NCBI RefSeq assembly: GCF_000685965.1
Contig: NZ_JMLE01000011.1
Span: 1-64,000, forward strand
Direction of reading: 5' to 3'
DNA from: Arthrobacter sp. UNC362MFTsu5.1
GTDB lineage: Bacteria > Actinomycetota > Actinomycetes > Actinomycetales > Micrococcaceae
DNA: 64,000 nucleotides
A program made the translations under genes and the position numbers. The notes below the pieces were generated by a model. It did not search any database, was not told the DNA's origin, and worked only from the letters and a program-made list of their open reading frames with translations. Of the stretch, positions 36,208 through 44,647 are shown in pieces (position 1 is the stretch's first letter; every line of letters starts with the position of its first letter).

Positions 36208-37500
36208 GTGGAACAAGGCTCGTCTGGCCGGACAGCTCCCCGGCGCGGGGCCCCTCCGGCCACACCGTGGGGCATGGTGCTCAGGTTCGGGCTGGTCAGC
36301 CTGGCCGTAGATGCCGTGTCCGACGGCGCGCGCCCGCTCGCCGGACCGCTCCTTGCCCAGTTGGGTGCCTCCGCCTTGGTGATCGGGCTGGTCACCGGCG
36401 GCGCCGAGGCTGCAGCCCAGGGGCTCCGGCTCGTCTTCGGGCCCTGGGCGGACCGAACCGGGAAGTACTGGACGTTCACGCTGGCCGGCTATGCCCTCAC
36501 GGCGCTGTGCATCCCGCTGCTCGCCGTGGCGCCCGCACTGGGTGCCGCGGGGCTCATGCTGGCCTCCGCCCTCATCATTGGCGATCGCGTGGGCAAGGCT
36601 GTCCGCAGCCCGGCGAAGACCGTCCTGCTGGCCGCCGTTGCCGAGCCAATCGGGCGTGGACGCGGTTTTGCCGTGCACAAGTCCCTGGACCTTGCCGGCG
36701 CATTTGCCGGGCCTCTGATCGCCTCCGCTGTCATCGCGGCCACCGGCGCACTGTGGCCGGCGTTCGCGGTCCTGGCGATTCCTGCCGCGTTTGCCATGGC
36801 CCTCCTGTTCCGGATGCGGCGCCGCATCCCCGATCCACACGGACCACGTGTGCCGGGGATGCTGGACGCGCAGACAGATTCGGACGCTGGGGCCTCTGCC
36901 GCACGTCAAAAGGAGCGCCTTTCCGCGGTATTCGTCCTCTTCGCCGTTTCCGCCTTCTTCTGGAGCGCCGGTCTGGTGGCCTTCGGAGTCATCGCGTTCC
37001 ACCTGACGTCCACTGTTGGCGTTCCCGTGGCCGCCGTCCCGCTGGTTTACGCCGGCGGCATGGCAGCCGCCGCCCTGGGAGCCCTCGCCAGCGGCTACGC
37101 CTACGACCGCGCCGGCGGCGCTGTGCTTCTGGTCCTGCCGGCCCTCGTGGCCGTGATCCCGGTACTGGCTTTCTCCTCGGGGGCGGGACCGGTCCTGGCC
37201 GGAGTGTTCGTGTGGGGAGCCGCCACGGGCATCCAGGACTCCACGGTGAAGGCACTGGTGGCCGATCTGGTAGTACCGGAGAAGCAGGGAACGGCATACG
37301 GAATCTTCGCCGGTTTCGAGGGAGGCGGCGCACTCGCCGGCGGCGCCCTGTACGGCGCGCTCTACGGTTCCCGCCCGGCCCTCATTGCTGCCGTGGCCGC
37401 CCTGCAGGCGGTTGCGACGGTCCTGCTGCTGGCAACCGTGATCAGGTCACGCCGGACCGGCCCCGCCCCGGAGTCCGCCCATGGTCCGGAACCTGAATGA
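36208..37500 (+). CDS. MFS transporter
   Basis: A 430-residue major facilitator with about 12 helices. Motif A-like GPWADRTGKYWTF follows helix 2, and the central loop (RRRIPDPHGPRV...) separates the halves. DRVGKAVRSPAKTVLLAAV resembles a group of actinobacterial and archaeal permeases with an RxGKxxRxPA signature. The substrate is unknown. GTG start. The last 54 bp overlap the 3' end of the ATPase gene on the other strand. Confidence 0.85.
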   Translation: MEQGSSGRTAPRRGAPPATPWGMVLRFGLVSLAVDAVSDGARPLAGPLLAQLGASALVIGLVTGGAEAAAQGLRLVFGPWADRTGKYWTFTLAGYALTALCIPLLAVAPALGAAGLMLASALIIGDRVGKAVRSPAKTVLLAAVAEPIGRGRGFAVHKSLDLAGAFAGPLIASAVIAATGALWPAFAVLAIPAAFAMALLFRMRRRIPDPHGPRVPGMLDAQTDSDAGASAARQKERLSAVFVLFAVSAFFWSAGLVAFGVIAFHLTSTVGVPVAAVPLVYAGGMAAAALGALASGYAYDRAGGAVLLVLPALVAVIPVLAFSSGAGPVLAGVFVWGAATGIQDSTVKALVADLVVPEKQGTAYGIFAGFEGGGALAGGALYGALYGSRPALIAAVAALQAVATVLLLATVIRSRRTGPAPESAHGPEPE

Positions 37501-40293
37501 CAGTTTCCGGAGTTCACCGAAAGCCAGGACTGCGGATGCCAGGAGGACGCAGGCTCCCCAGTGGTACGCATCCATGGATGCCGTGCCGAAAGCACGCTGC
37601 AGCAATGGCACCTCAACCACGGCTACCTGCAGGACCACAGCCAGCGCGACGGCACCCCACAGCCATTTGTTGACGAACAGGCGGTGGAACGCGCTGGAAG
37701 TCTCGGACCGGGAGTTGAACGCGTTGAACAACTGGGCGAACACGAGGGTGGTGAACCCTGCGGTCCGTGCCACCTCCAGGGAATCGTCGCCTTCCACCAG
37801 CCCGCCCGGGAGGAAGATGTCGATGGCGAACAGGGATGCAAGCCCCATGACGAGGCCCACCGACAGAATCCCGGACCACATCCGCCGGCCGATGATCCGC
37901 TGGGTGCTCCTGCGGGGCTGGCGCGCCATGACGTCGTCGATCTCGGGGTCCACCCCCATGGCGAGCGCCGGGCCGGAATCCGTCACCAGGTTGATCCAGA
38001 GGATCTGGGTGGCGAGCAAGGGCAGGGCAACAGCCTCGCCCGGGGCACCGGCCAGGCCCAGCGCCCCGGCAAAAACGACGCCGAGGAAGACCGTGAAGAC
38101 CTCTCCCATGTTGGAGGACAGGAGGTAGCGCAGGAATTTTTCGATGTTTTCGAAGATGATGCGGCCCTGGCGGACGGCCGAGACAATCGTGGCGAAGTTG
38201 TCGTCGGCCAAAATCATCTTGGACGCCTCCTTTGTGACCTCTGTCCCCGCGATGCCCATGGCAATGCCGATGTCCGCCGACTTCAGCGCCGGTGCGTCGT
38301 TGACTCCGTCCCCCGTCATGGCCACCACGTTGCCCTGTGCCTGGAGCGCATCAATGATCTGCAGCTTGTTCTGCGGTGCCACCCGCGCGTAAACGGAGGT
38401 GGCGGCCGTGACGGCGTGCAGCCCTGCCTCATCCAGCGCATCGAGCTCCGCCCCGGTGACCGCACGCTCCCCCGCTACCGCTATCCCCAGGTCGCCGGCA
38501 ATCCGGGCCGCGCTGAGCGGATGGTCGCCGGTGATCATCAGCACCCGTATTCCGGCATTCTGCGCCGCGGCCACCGCAGCGGCGGCCTCCTCCCGGGGCG
38601 GGTCGATGATCCCCACCACTCCGAGGTACACCAGCGTGCTTTCATCAGCTTCGTCCAGCACCTCAAGTTCGTGCCGGTCCTCTTCGCCGTAGCGGCGGTA
38701 GGCGACGCCGAGCGTCCGGAAGGCCTGCGCGGACAAAGCTTCCACGGCTGCCAGCGCCTGGTCACGGCGCACCCCGTCCATCGGAACAATGCTTTCACCC
38801 ACCTGCAGACCGGTGCAGCGTCCGAGCAGCACGTCCGGTGCACCCTTGGTGACCAGGGACAGGGTGCCCAGTTCCTTGTGGTGCGCCACCGCTGACATCA
38901 GCTTCCGCTCCGAGGTGAACGGCACTTCACCGTGACGTTCATATTCGCCGACGCGCTCCGTGACGCCTTCCAGCTTGCGGGCCGCGACGAGGAAGGCCGC
39001 CTCGGTGGGATCCCCCTGAATCTCCCACTCGCCGTCGTGCTCTGCCAGCTGGGCGTTGTTCGCGAAGGTGCCGCCGGCAAGGACGAGGCCCACCTCCAGC
39101 AGCACGGCCGGATCGATATCGTCCCTGCCCTCCTGGCGGGCGCGGCCCTCCGGCCGGTAGCCGACGCCCGTTAGTTCCACCTCGCCCGAGGCCGTGACAA
39201 TCCGGCCCACAGTCATCTCGTTCCGCGTCAGCGTTCCGGTCTTGTCCGAGGCGATCACCGTGGCGGAGCCGAGTGTCTCCACCGAGTGCAACTGCTTCAC
39301 GACGGCGTTGCGCCGGGCCATGCGCTGCACGCCCAACGCCAGCACAACAGACAGGATGGCGGGCAGCCCCTCCGGGACTGCCGCCACGGCGAGCGACACA
39401 CCGAGCAGCAGGACGGTCACAAGGTCGCTCAGTGAGGTGACGCCGTTAACGGCCACTACGGTGACCATAACCACGACGGCGATGACGATCACCGTGGTGC
39501 CCAGAAGCCGGCTCACGCCCGCAATTTCCTTCTGCAGCGGCGTCGGCTCGGCAACAGTCCGCTCTAGCATCCCGGCGATGTTGCCGACTTCGGTGTCCAT
39601 GGCCGTTCCGGTCACCACCGCCCGTCCCACGCCCTGGGCCACGGCAGTGCCCTTGAACACCATATTGAGCCGGTCGCCCAGAGGAACAACACCGGACAAG
39701 GTTCCCGGGTTCTTGAAGACCGGCTCGCTCTCTCCGGTCAACGAGGCTTCGCTGACACGAAGCGACGTGGCGGTGACCAGGCGGGCATCCGCGCCTACGG
39801 CATCGCCCTCACCCAGGACAAGGATGTCGCCGCGAACAAGCCCCGCTGAGGGCACCGTCTTCAGCTGACCGTCGCGCAGGACAGTGGAGTTGGCCGCCGT
39901 CATGACCTGCAGTGCCGCCACGGCCGTCTCGGCTTTGTTCTCCTGGACAAAGCCCAGCACCGCGTTGAACAGGACCACGGCACTGATCACGACGGCATCG
40001 ACCGGAACTCCGCCGGCACCCTCCGCTGCCCAGGCTACAACTGAAATGGCGATCGCAGCCAGCAACAGGTAAATCAGCGGATCCTGGAACTGGGAAACGA
40101 CCCGCCGCCACCAGGGTGCCGGCGGCGCGGACTCGAGTTCGTTGGGCCCATCTCGCTCAAGCCGGCGGGAGGCTTCCGCCGAGGAAAGGCCGGTCGCGGG
40201 GTCAACACCGCAGGCGGCCACGGCTTCGGCCGCCTCACGGAGGTGCCAGGGGACGGCATCGGGGGATGCCGCCTGTCGAGGGGCATCCGTCAT
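37447..40293 (-). CDS. P2-type cation-transporting ATPase (Ca2+-like)
   Basis: A 948-residue P-type ATPase with an N-terminal cation-ATPase domain, the actuator TGES loop (SEASLTGESEP), helix-4 AAVPEGLPAI, phosphorylation site DKTGTLT at Asp350, KGAPDVLLGR in the nucleotide domain, and MTGDGVNDAPALK. NLVTDSGPALAMG in helix 6 fits Ca2+/Mn2+ pumps of the SERCA/PMR1 type. ATG 40293 is used; an in-frame GTG at 40308 is possible. Its 3' end overlaps the MFS gene by 54 bp tail to tail. Confidence 0.9.
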   Translation of the reverse strand: MTDAPRQAASPDAVPWHLREAAEAVAACGVDPATGLSSAEASRRLERDGPNELESAPPAPWWRRVVSQFQDPLIYLLLAAIAISVVAWAAEGAGGVPVDAVVISAVVLFNAVLGFVQENKAETAVAALQVMTAANSTVLRDGQLKTVPSAGLVRGDILVLGEGDAVGADARLVTATSLRVSEASLTGESEPVFKNPGTLSGVVPLGDRLNMVFKGTAVAQGVGRAVVTGTAMDTEVGNIAGMLERTVAEPTPLQKEIAGVSRLLGTTVIVIAVVVMVTVVAVNGVTSLSDLVTVLLLGVSLAVAAVPEGLPAILSVVLALGVQRMARRNAVVKQLHSVETLGSATVIASDKTGTLTRNEMTVGRIVTASGEVELTGVGYRPEGRARQEGRDDIDPAVLLEVGLVLAGGTFANNAQLAEHDGEWEIQGDPTEAAFLVAARKLEGVTERVGEYERHGEVPFTSERKLMSAVAHHKELGTLSLVTKGAPDVLLGRCTGLQVGESIVPMDGVRRDQALAAVEALSAQAFRTLGVAYRRYGEEDRHELEVLDEADESTLVYLGVVGIIDPPREEAAAAVAAAQNAGIRVLMITGDHPLSAARIAGDLGIAVAGERAVTGAELDALDEAGLHAVTAATSVYARVAPQNKLQIIDALQAQGNVVAMTGDGVNDAPALKSADIGIAMGIAGTEVTKEASKMILADDNFATIVSAVRQGRIIFENIEKFLRYLLSSNMGEVFTVFLGVVFAGALGLAGAPGEAVALPLLATQILWINLVTDSGPALAMGVDPEIDDVMARQPRRSTQRIIGRRMWSGILSVGLVMGLASLFAIDIFLPGGLVEGDDSLEVARTAGFTTLVFAQLFNAFNSRSETSSAFHRLFVNKWLWGAVALAVVLQVAVVEVPLLQRAFGTASMDAYHWGACVLLASAVLAFGELRKLSFRFRTMGGLRGGAGPA

Positions 40294-40374
40294 GGCGCTG
40301 TCACCCACATGCCCCCACCCTTGCCCACCGGGCGGGACGGCGCAAGGGGCCTACGGCCCCCGTCCGGCGTCGGC

Positions 40375-40851
40375 TCAGCGGCCCGCCCACACCGACGCGG
40401 CCCCGGAGTGGCCCGTGATGATGCTCTGGTAGATCAGGGCTGCGCCAGCCAGGGCCCCCACCGTCATCGCGGCGATCCGAACCGCGCGATTGTCCTGCAG
40501 CCGTCCGATGGATCCCAACCGCCGCGCAAAGGGTTCGTGGGTGACAGCCAGCATCACGGCCATGACCACAAAGAACGCCACGGCAAGGTACTTCAACAGG
40601 TCGCCCTGTTCAACGTGCTCGTGGAGGAGATGCGACGCCGGAAGTGTTTTCTCCAACTGTTCGCCTGCCTGTGCGGTGATAAGCGTCAACGGGACCAGAC
40701 CGAGGGAAAGCACGCCCAGCGGCCACACCAGGTAATCCCGCGCAGCACGCCACACGCCGTAGACGATTGCAGCGATCCCCGCCAGCGGAGACAGTACGAC
40801 GACGCCGTGGATCAGCAGGGTGTGGGCAGGCAGCCCCGCAATTTCGATCAT
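40375..40851 (-). CDS. DUF2231 family membrane protein
   Basis: A 158-residue protein with four helices. The start GLPAHTLLIHGVVVLSPLAG and the middle HEHVEQGDLLKYLAV are typical of DUF2231, a family of unknown role with conserved His residues that may bind metal or heme. The ATG has GGAGGAAAT upstream. It lies upstream of the ATPase gene on the same strand (gap about 80 bp), so co-transcription is possible. Confidence 0.8.
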   Translation of the reverse strand: MIEIAGLPAHTLLIHGVVVLSPLAGIAAIVYGVWRAARDYLVWPLGVLSLGLVPLTLITAQAGEQLEKTLPASHLLHEHVEQGDLLKYLAVAFFVVMAVMLAVTHEPFARRLGSIGRLQDNRAVRIAAMTVGALAGAALIYQSIITGHSGAASVWAGR

Positions 40852-40925
40852 TCGATTTCCTCCACTACAACATCAGGTCACGGATGGATTGACACGCCGA
40901 CGCAGCTGCGCGTTAACCGGACCCC

Positions 40926-40931
40926 TATGAT
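40926..40931 (+). promoter_or_regulatory. -10 hexamer of the coiled-coil protein gene
   Basis: TATGAT ends 6 nt before ATG 40938, with no Shine-Dalgarno. Confidence 0.45.
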
Positions 40932-40937
40932 GCTCGC

Positions 40938-41951
40938 ATGGGAGAGCAAAAATTAGCCGATATTGCCTCCGCGCTTTATCGGTTGCCGCTCGAAGGATTC
41001 GTGGCCGCCAGGACCGCGGCGGCCAAAACTGCTGCCGCGGACAGTGGGCGGGATCTCGCCGATTCCGTCCGGTCGCTGCCCAAGCCCTCGGCCGCGGCCT
41101 GGGCGGTGAACATGATGGCGGTCCACCGGCCGGACGCGCTCAGTGAGCTGGAGACGCTTGGCGCCGCCATGCGCAGCGCCCAGGAAGAGCTCGACGCCGG
41201 CGCCCTCCGCGTGCTCTCGCAGGAGCGCCGGCAGCTGCTCACCCGCGTGATGGGAACAGCACGTGAGGTGGCGGAGCAGCAGGGACGAAAAATAAGTGCC
41301 GCCGTGGCAGCCGAAGTTGAAGCCACGTTGCGGGCCGCCACCGTGGACGAAGGTGCGGCGTCAGCCGTGCGGAGCGGCCGCCTGCTCCGGGTACTGTCGG
41401 CCGACGGCGTGGACCGCGTGGACCTGCGGGATGCCGTGGCGGTCCCCGGCGCGCCCGCGCAGCCGGCAGTGCCGACGTCGGGCAGTGGACTGAGTGCGGG
41501 AGCGCAGGGGGCGCAGGGGGCGCCCGGGACACCGAAACACGGCGTCCCGAAGTCCGCGCCGCCGGACAGCCCGCCTGTTGTAGGGACGGCCGAAAGACCG
41601 CGCTTGAAGGCCGTCGGGACGAAACGGCCGGCTCCCGCGCCGTCGGCGGTCGAGCGCGCCGCGGCCCGCCTGTCCGAGGCGGAAGAAGCCGCCCGGTCGG
41701 CGGCGGAGGAAGCCCGGCAACGCACCGCGGACTTCGACGAAGCTGAAACGGCACTGACCCGGCTGGGCGACGAAGCCCGGAGCCTCCGCGCGCGCCTCAA
41801 GACGGTGGAAGAGGAGTTCGAGCTTGCACGGCGGCGGCGGGAGTCCGCGGCCGCCCAGATGCAACTGGCCGCCCGCGCCGCGGAAAAGGGACAGCGGGCC
41901 GAAATGCTCGCGAGGGAGAGAGTGCTCCGGCTTCGCAACACGCCGGACTGA
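40938..41951 (+). CDS. Ala/Glu-rich coiled-coil protein, unknown
   Basis: A 337-residue cytoplasmic protein. Residues 1-165 are helical and contain LPKPSAAAWAVNMMAVHRP, a segment I associate with uncharacterised actinobacterial proteins. A Pro/Gly/Ala linker (about 170-235) follows, then a long coiled coil (about 240-330) rich in Glu, Ala and Arg. No catalytic motif is seen. It is followed by a small gene on the same strand. Confidence 0.7.
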   Translation: MGEQKLADIASALYRLPLEGFVAARTAAAKTAAADSGRDLADSVRSLPKPSAAAWAVNMMAVHRPDALSELETLGAAMRSAQEELDAGALRVLSQERRQLLTRVMGTAREVAEQQGRKISAAVAAEVEATLRAATVDEGAASAVRSGRLLRVLSADGVDRVDLRDAVAVPGAPAQPAVPTSGSGLSAGAQGAQGAPGTPKHGVPKSAPPDSPPVVGTAERPRLKAVGTKRPAPAPSAVERAAARLSEAEEAARSAAEEARQRTADFDEAETALTRLGDEARSLRARLKTVEEEFELARRRRESAAAQMQLAARAAEKGQRAEMLARERVLRLRNTPD

Positions 41952-41990
41952 GTCGCCTTTACTGTCGGAGGCCGGCTGCACACTGGATTC

Positions 41991-42227
41991 ATGGATACGA
42001 ACCTCAGCACCAGCCAGGCGGCCACGCGGGGAAACCTCGGCGGCGACGCACCGGAGCCCCGGGAATTCCACGTCACCTATTTTGATACCGACTGCGGCCT
42101 GATCCGCACGGAAACGTTCGATTCCCTGCCCGCGGCGGAGCGATTCGCCAACCGGAGCATTTTCGATGAGCAGGGTTGGGCCGTTATCGACGCCGTGCCC
42201 GCAGAGCAGGGACGGCTGGCGGCCTGA
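41991..42227 (+). CDS. Small conserved-looking protein, unknown
   Basis: A 78-residue protein; the ordered part is FHVTYFDTDCGLIRTETFDSLPAAERFANRSI. The ATG at 41991 lacks a strong Shine-Dalgarno. It sits 39 bp after the coiled-coil gene and just before a strong terminator. Codon use is normal. Confidence 0.6.
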   Translation: MDTNLSTSQAATRGNLGGDAPEPREFHVTYFDTDCGLIRTETFDSLPAAERFANRSIFDEQGWAVIDAVPAEQGRLAA

Positions 42228-42235
42228 GAAAACGC

Positions 42236-42270
42236 CAGAGGCCCCGCACTCTGTGAGTGCGGGGCCTCTG
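42236..42270. terminator. Bidirectional terminator
   Basis: A perfect 16-bp stem (42236-42251 with 42255-42270) and a TGT loop between convergent genes. Confidence 0.9.
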
Positions 42271-42277
42271 CAGCCGC

Positions 42278-43123
42278 TTAGGCGAAGTCGGAGACAGCAG
42301 GGTCCGGGCCGATGCGGCCGGAGCCTTCCGCCGTCCGGTCCAGCCCGTTGATGGCTGCGATGTCGGCCTCATCCAGCGTCACGTCCAGGGCCGCGTAGTT
42401 TTCGCGGATGCGGGACTCTGTGACGGACTTCGGAATCACCACGTTGCCGAGGGCCAGGTGCCAGGCAATGACCACCTGCGCCGGGGTGGCACTGTGCTTG
42501 GCCGCGATCTCCGCGACGGCCGGGTGCTCCAGGAGTTCGCCGCCCTGGCCCAGCGGCGACCATGCCTGCGTGAGGATGCCTTTGGAGGCGTTGAATTCGC
42601 GCAGTTCAGCCTGGTTGAAGAACGGGTGCAGTTCCACCTGGTTGATGGCCGGAACAACACCGGTCTCATCGATGATCCGCTGGAGTCCCTCGGTGGTGAA
42701 GTTGGAGACGCCGATGGACTTGACCCGGCCGCGCTTCTGCAGCTCGATCAGGGCCTTCCAGGTGTCCACGTACTTGTCCTGCTGCGGCTGCTGCCAGTGA
42801 ATCAGGTACAGGTCCAGGGTTTCGAGGCCCAGGCGCTCCATGGACGCATCAAAGGCCGCCAGGGTGGACTCGTACCCCTGGTCCGCGTTCCACAGCTTGG
42901 TGGTGATGAAGATGTCCTCAGGCTTCAATCCGGAGCGCTCGATGGCGCGGCCTACGCCTGCTTCGTTTCCGTAGATCTTGGCGGTGTCGATGTGGCGGAA
43001 CCCGGCCTCGAAGGCCTGGACCACTACCTTTTCCGCTACGTCGTCCTCAACCTGCCACACTCCGTAGCCGAGCTGGGGAATGGTGTTGCCGTCGTTGAAA
43101 GTCAGTTCAGGAGAAAAAGTCAT
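42278..43123 (-). CDS. Aldo/keto reductase
   Basis: A 281-residue NADPH-type aldo/keto reductase close to the 2,5-diketo-D-gluconate reductase group. The tetrad is visible: Asp46 and Tyr51 (FRHIDTAKIYGNE), Lys76 (TTKLW) and His109 (LIHWQQP). The cofactor loop IPKSVTESRIREN is present. The substrate is not defined. ATG 43123 is preferred over the upstream in-frame start. Confidence 0.9.
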   Translation of the reverse strand: MTFSPELTFNDGNTIPQLGYGVWQVEDDVAEKVVVQAFEAGFRHIDTAKIYGNEAGVGRAIERSGLKPEDIFITTKLWNADQGYESTLAAFDASMERLGLETLDLYLIHWQQPQQDKYVDTWKALIELQKRGRVKSIGVSNFTTEGLQRIIDETGVVPAINQVELHPFFNQAELREFNASKGILTQAWSPLGQGGELLEHPAVAEIAAKHSATPAQVVIAWHLALGNVVIPKSVTESRIRENYAALDVTLDEADIAAINGLDRTAEGSGRIGPDPAVSDFA

Positions 43124-43199
43124 TACTTCATACTGCCAACGCCGGCAGCGCCCGGCCAGCAAAAACAGCCGGCTAAGCTAGGCGCTTAACCGGGAATAG

Positions 43200-43655
43200 C
43201 TAGGAATCCTGCGGCTGTTCGGCAAGGCGGCGTTCGGCGTCGGCGATCTGTTCAAAGACTGACTCGGCCCTGCGGCGGACCGAGGCGGCGCCTACCGGCA
43301 CCGGCCCGACGGCCAGGCGCAACATCGCGGCCGCCTCCGCGGTGGTCGCCAGGGAGTTGCCAGCTTTGGACAGCGATCGGTGGACGCCGGCCAATGCGCC
43401 CGGGATATCCAGGCCGTCACTGGGCGAACGCCGCTGGGCTTCGACGCACACCTGCCGGACCCTGACGGCGAGGCCGGCAAGGTCGTTGGCGATCTCCACC
43501 AGTTCGGCATACAGCACGTCGTCCTCCACCCCTTCGAGGACTTGGTGGAACCGGTCAAGCCCGCGAAGGAAACGGTCATGGGCGCGCCGCCACAGCCCTT
43601 TGCCGAGCTCGGCGTCGTCTTTTCGCCCCTGGCGGGCGGCTGCGAAGAATGCCAC
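43200..43655 (-). CDS. Helical protein encoded with bpa, unknown
   Basis: A 151-residue helical protein (AELVEIANDLAGLAVRVRQVCVEAQRR...), no membrane segment or recognised motif. Its ATG lies 7 bp after the bpa stop, so it is co-transcribed and may act with the proteasome system; that link is only positional. Confidence 0.7.
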   Translation of the reverse strand: MAFFAAARQGRKDDAELGKGLWRRAHDRFLRGLDRFHQVLEGVEDDVLYAELVEIANDLAGLAVRVRQVCVEAQRRSPSDGLDIPGALAGVHRSLSKAGNSLATTAEAAAMLRLAVGPVPVGAASVRRRAESVFEQIADAERRLAEQPQDS

Positions 43656-43662
43656 GCCGCCC

Positions 43663-44286
43663 CTAGAGATACTGGCCGGGACCGTGGTCCGGATCTTCCG
43701 CTTCGCCCGGCTTGTCTGAGCCGGGATGCGGCAGCCGGGCGCGCTGCGGCTCGCCGTCCTCGCCGATCACCACACCCGGAGCTATCACTGTCCCCGGCGG
43801 CAGCTGGCGCAGCTGCCGCTGTGCCGCCGCGTGTTCGCGGGCGGCATGCTGGGCTGCGATGGCCGTCTGGATGCCGTGGAACAGCCCTTCCAGCCAGCCG
43901 ACCAGCTGTGCTTGGGCAATCCGGAGTTCCGCGTCGGACGGCGTAGCCTGTGCGGGAAAAGGCAGGCTGATCCGTTCCAGCTCCTCGACGAGTTCGGGAG
44001 CCAACCCGTCCTCAAGTTCCTTGATGGAGCGTTCGTGGATCGCAGCCAGGCGCCCGCGTGCGGCGTCATCGAGCGGTGCCGACTTCACTTCGTCCAGCAG
44101 CTGCTTGATCATGGTGCCGATCCGCATCACTTTGGCGGGCTCGTCCACCAGGTCCTGGAGGTTACTCCCCTTCGGCCGGGTTCCCGCGCCGTGGTTCGGG
44201 GCCGTACCGGAAGAGACCTCGTCGTCGAGGGTGGTGCCCTCTACAGGGGCATCATCAGCTGGCTGAGTGTCGTTCGGATCGCTCAT
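43663..44286 (-). CDS. bpa: Bacterial proteasome activator Bpa/PafE-like
   Basis: Bpa forms an ATP-independent ring that opens the 20S proteasome and delivers unfolded proteins. The 207 residues include an acidic disordered N-terminus, the helical core (VDEPAKVMRIGTMIKQLLDEVK ... LVGWLEGLFHGIQTAI) and, decisively, the C-terminal GQYL, the proteasome-docking tail known from Rv3780. It is first in a two-gene unit. Confidence 0.93.
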   Translation of the reverse strand: MSDPNDTQPADDAPVEGTTLDDEVSSGTAPNHGAGTRPKGSNLQDLVDEPAKVMRIGTMIKQLLDEVKSAPLDDAARGRLAAIHERSIKELEDGLAPELVEELERISLPFPAQATPSDAELRIAQAQLVGWLEGLFHGIQTAIAAQHAAREHAAAQRQLRQLPPGTVIAPGVVIGEDGEPQRARLPHPGSDKPGEAEDPDHGPGQYL

Positions 44287-44377
44287 GGCTTCATACTCTC
44301 ACGGGCTGCGAGCCCGGGCGCGAGTCCGTGAACCCAGTTGACCCCGGCGGGTCCGGCGGTGCCCCGAAAACGCGGGA

Positions 44378-44409
44378 GGCGCCGTCGGACCCTAAGATCC
44401 GACGGCGCC
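44378..44409. terminator. cstA-ybdD terminator
   Basis: A perfect 12-bp stem (44378-44389 with 44398-44409) with an 8-nt loop, 34 bp past the ybdD stop on the minus strand. Confidence 0.8.
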
Positions 44410-44442
44410 CCCGGCGCAGGTGTTTTCAACGGCCGCGGCCTT

Positions 44443-44634
44443 TCAGCAGCAGCGGCCTTGGGGATTGTTGTCCTGGCGGTCCGTGTGGTCCCGCCAGAAC
44501 TCCCGCTCGGTCATGGGCGCTTCCGCATGCCCTGAGGCCTCATGGTGCTCCAGGTACTTCGCATAGGCGTCCGCTCCCATGACCCCGCCGAAATAGCGGG
44601 CGAAGCCACGGAACCCTTCGAGTATCGCGTTCAT
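44443..44634 (-). CDS. YbdD/YjiX family small protein
   Basis: A 63-residue protein with the family pattern: FARYFGGVMGADAYAKYLEHHEASGH, MTEREFWRDHTDRQ and the terminal RCC. These proteins accompany CstA-type pyruvate/peptide carriers and are needed for transport in E. coli. The ATG has a GGAG upstream, 13 bp after the cstA stop. Confidence 0.9.
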   Translation of the reverse strand: MNAILEGFRGFARYFGGVMGADAYAKYLEHHEASGHAEAPMTEREFWRDHTDRQDNNPQGRCC

Positions 44635-44647
44635 GACCAGCTCCGCA

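Noticed and set aside
36201..37496. Alternative plus-strand frame over the MFS gene
   Set aside because: It is Arg/Gly-rich with no helices, while the other frame gives a complete 12-helix transporter.
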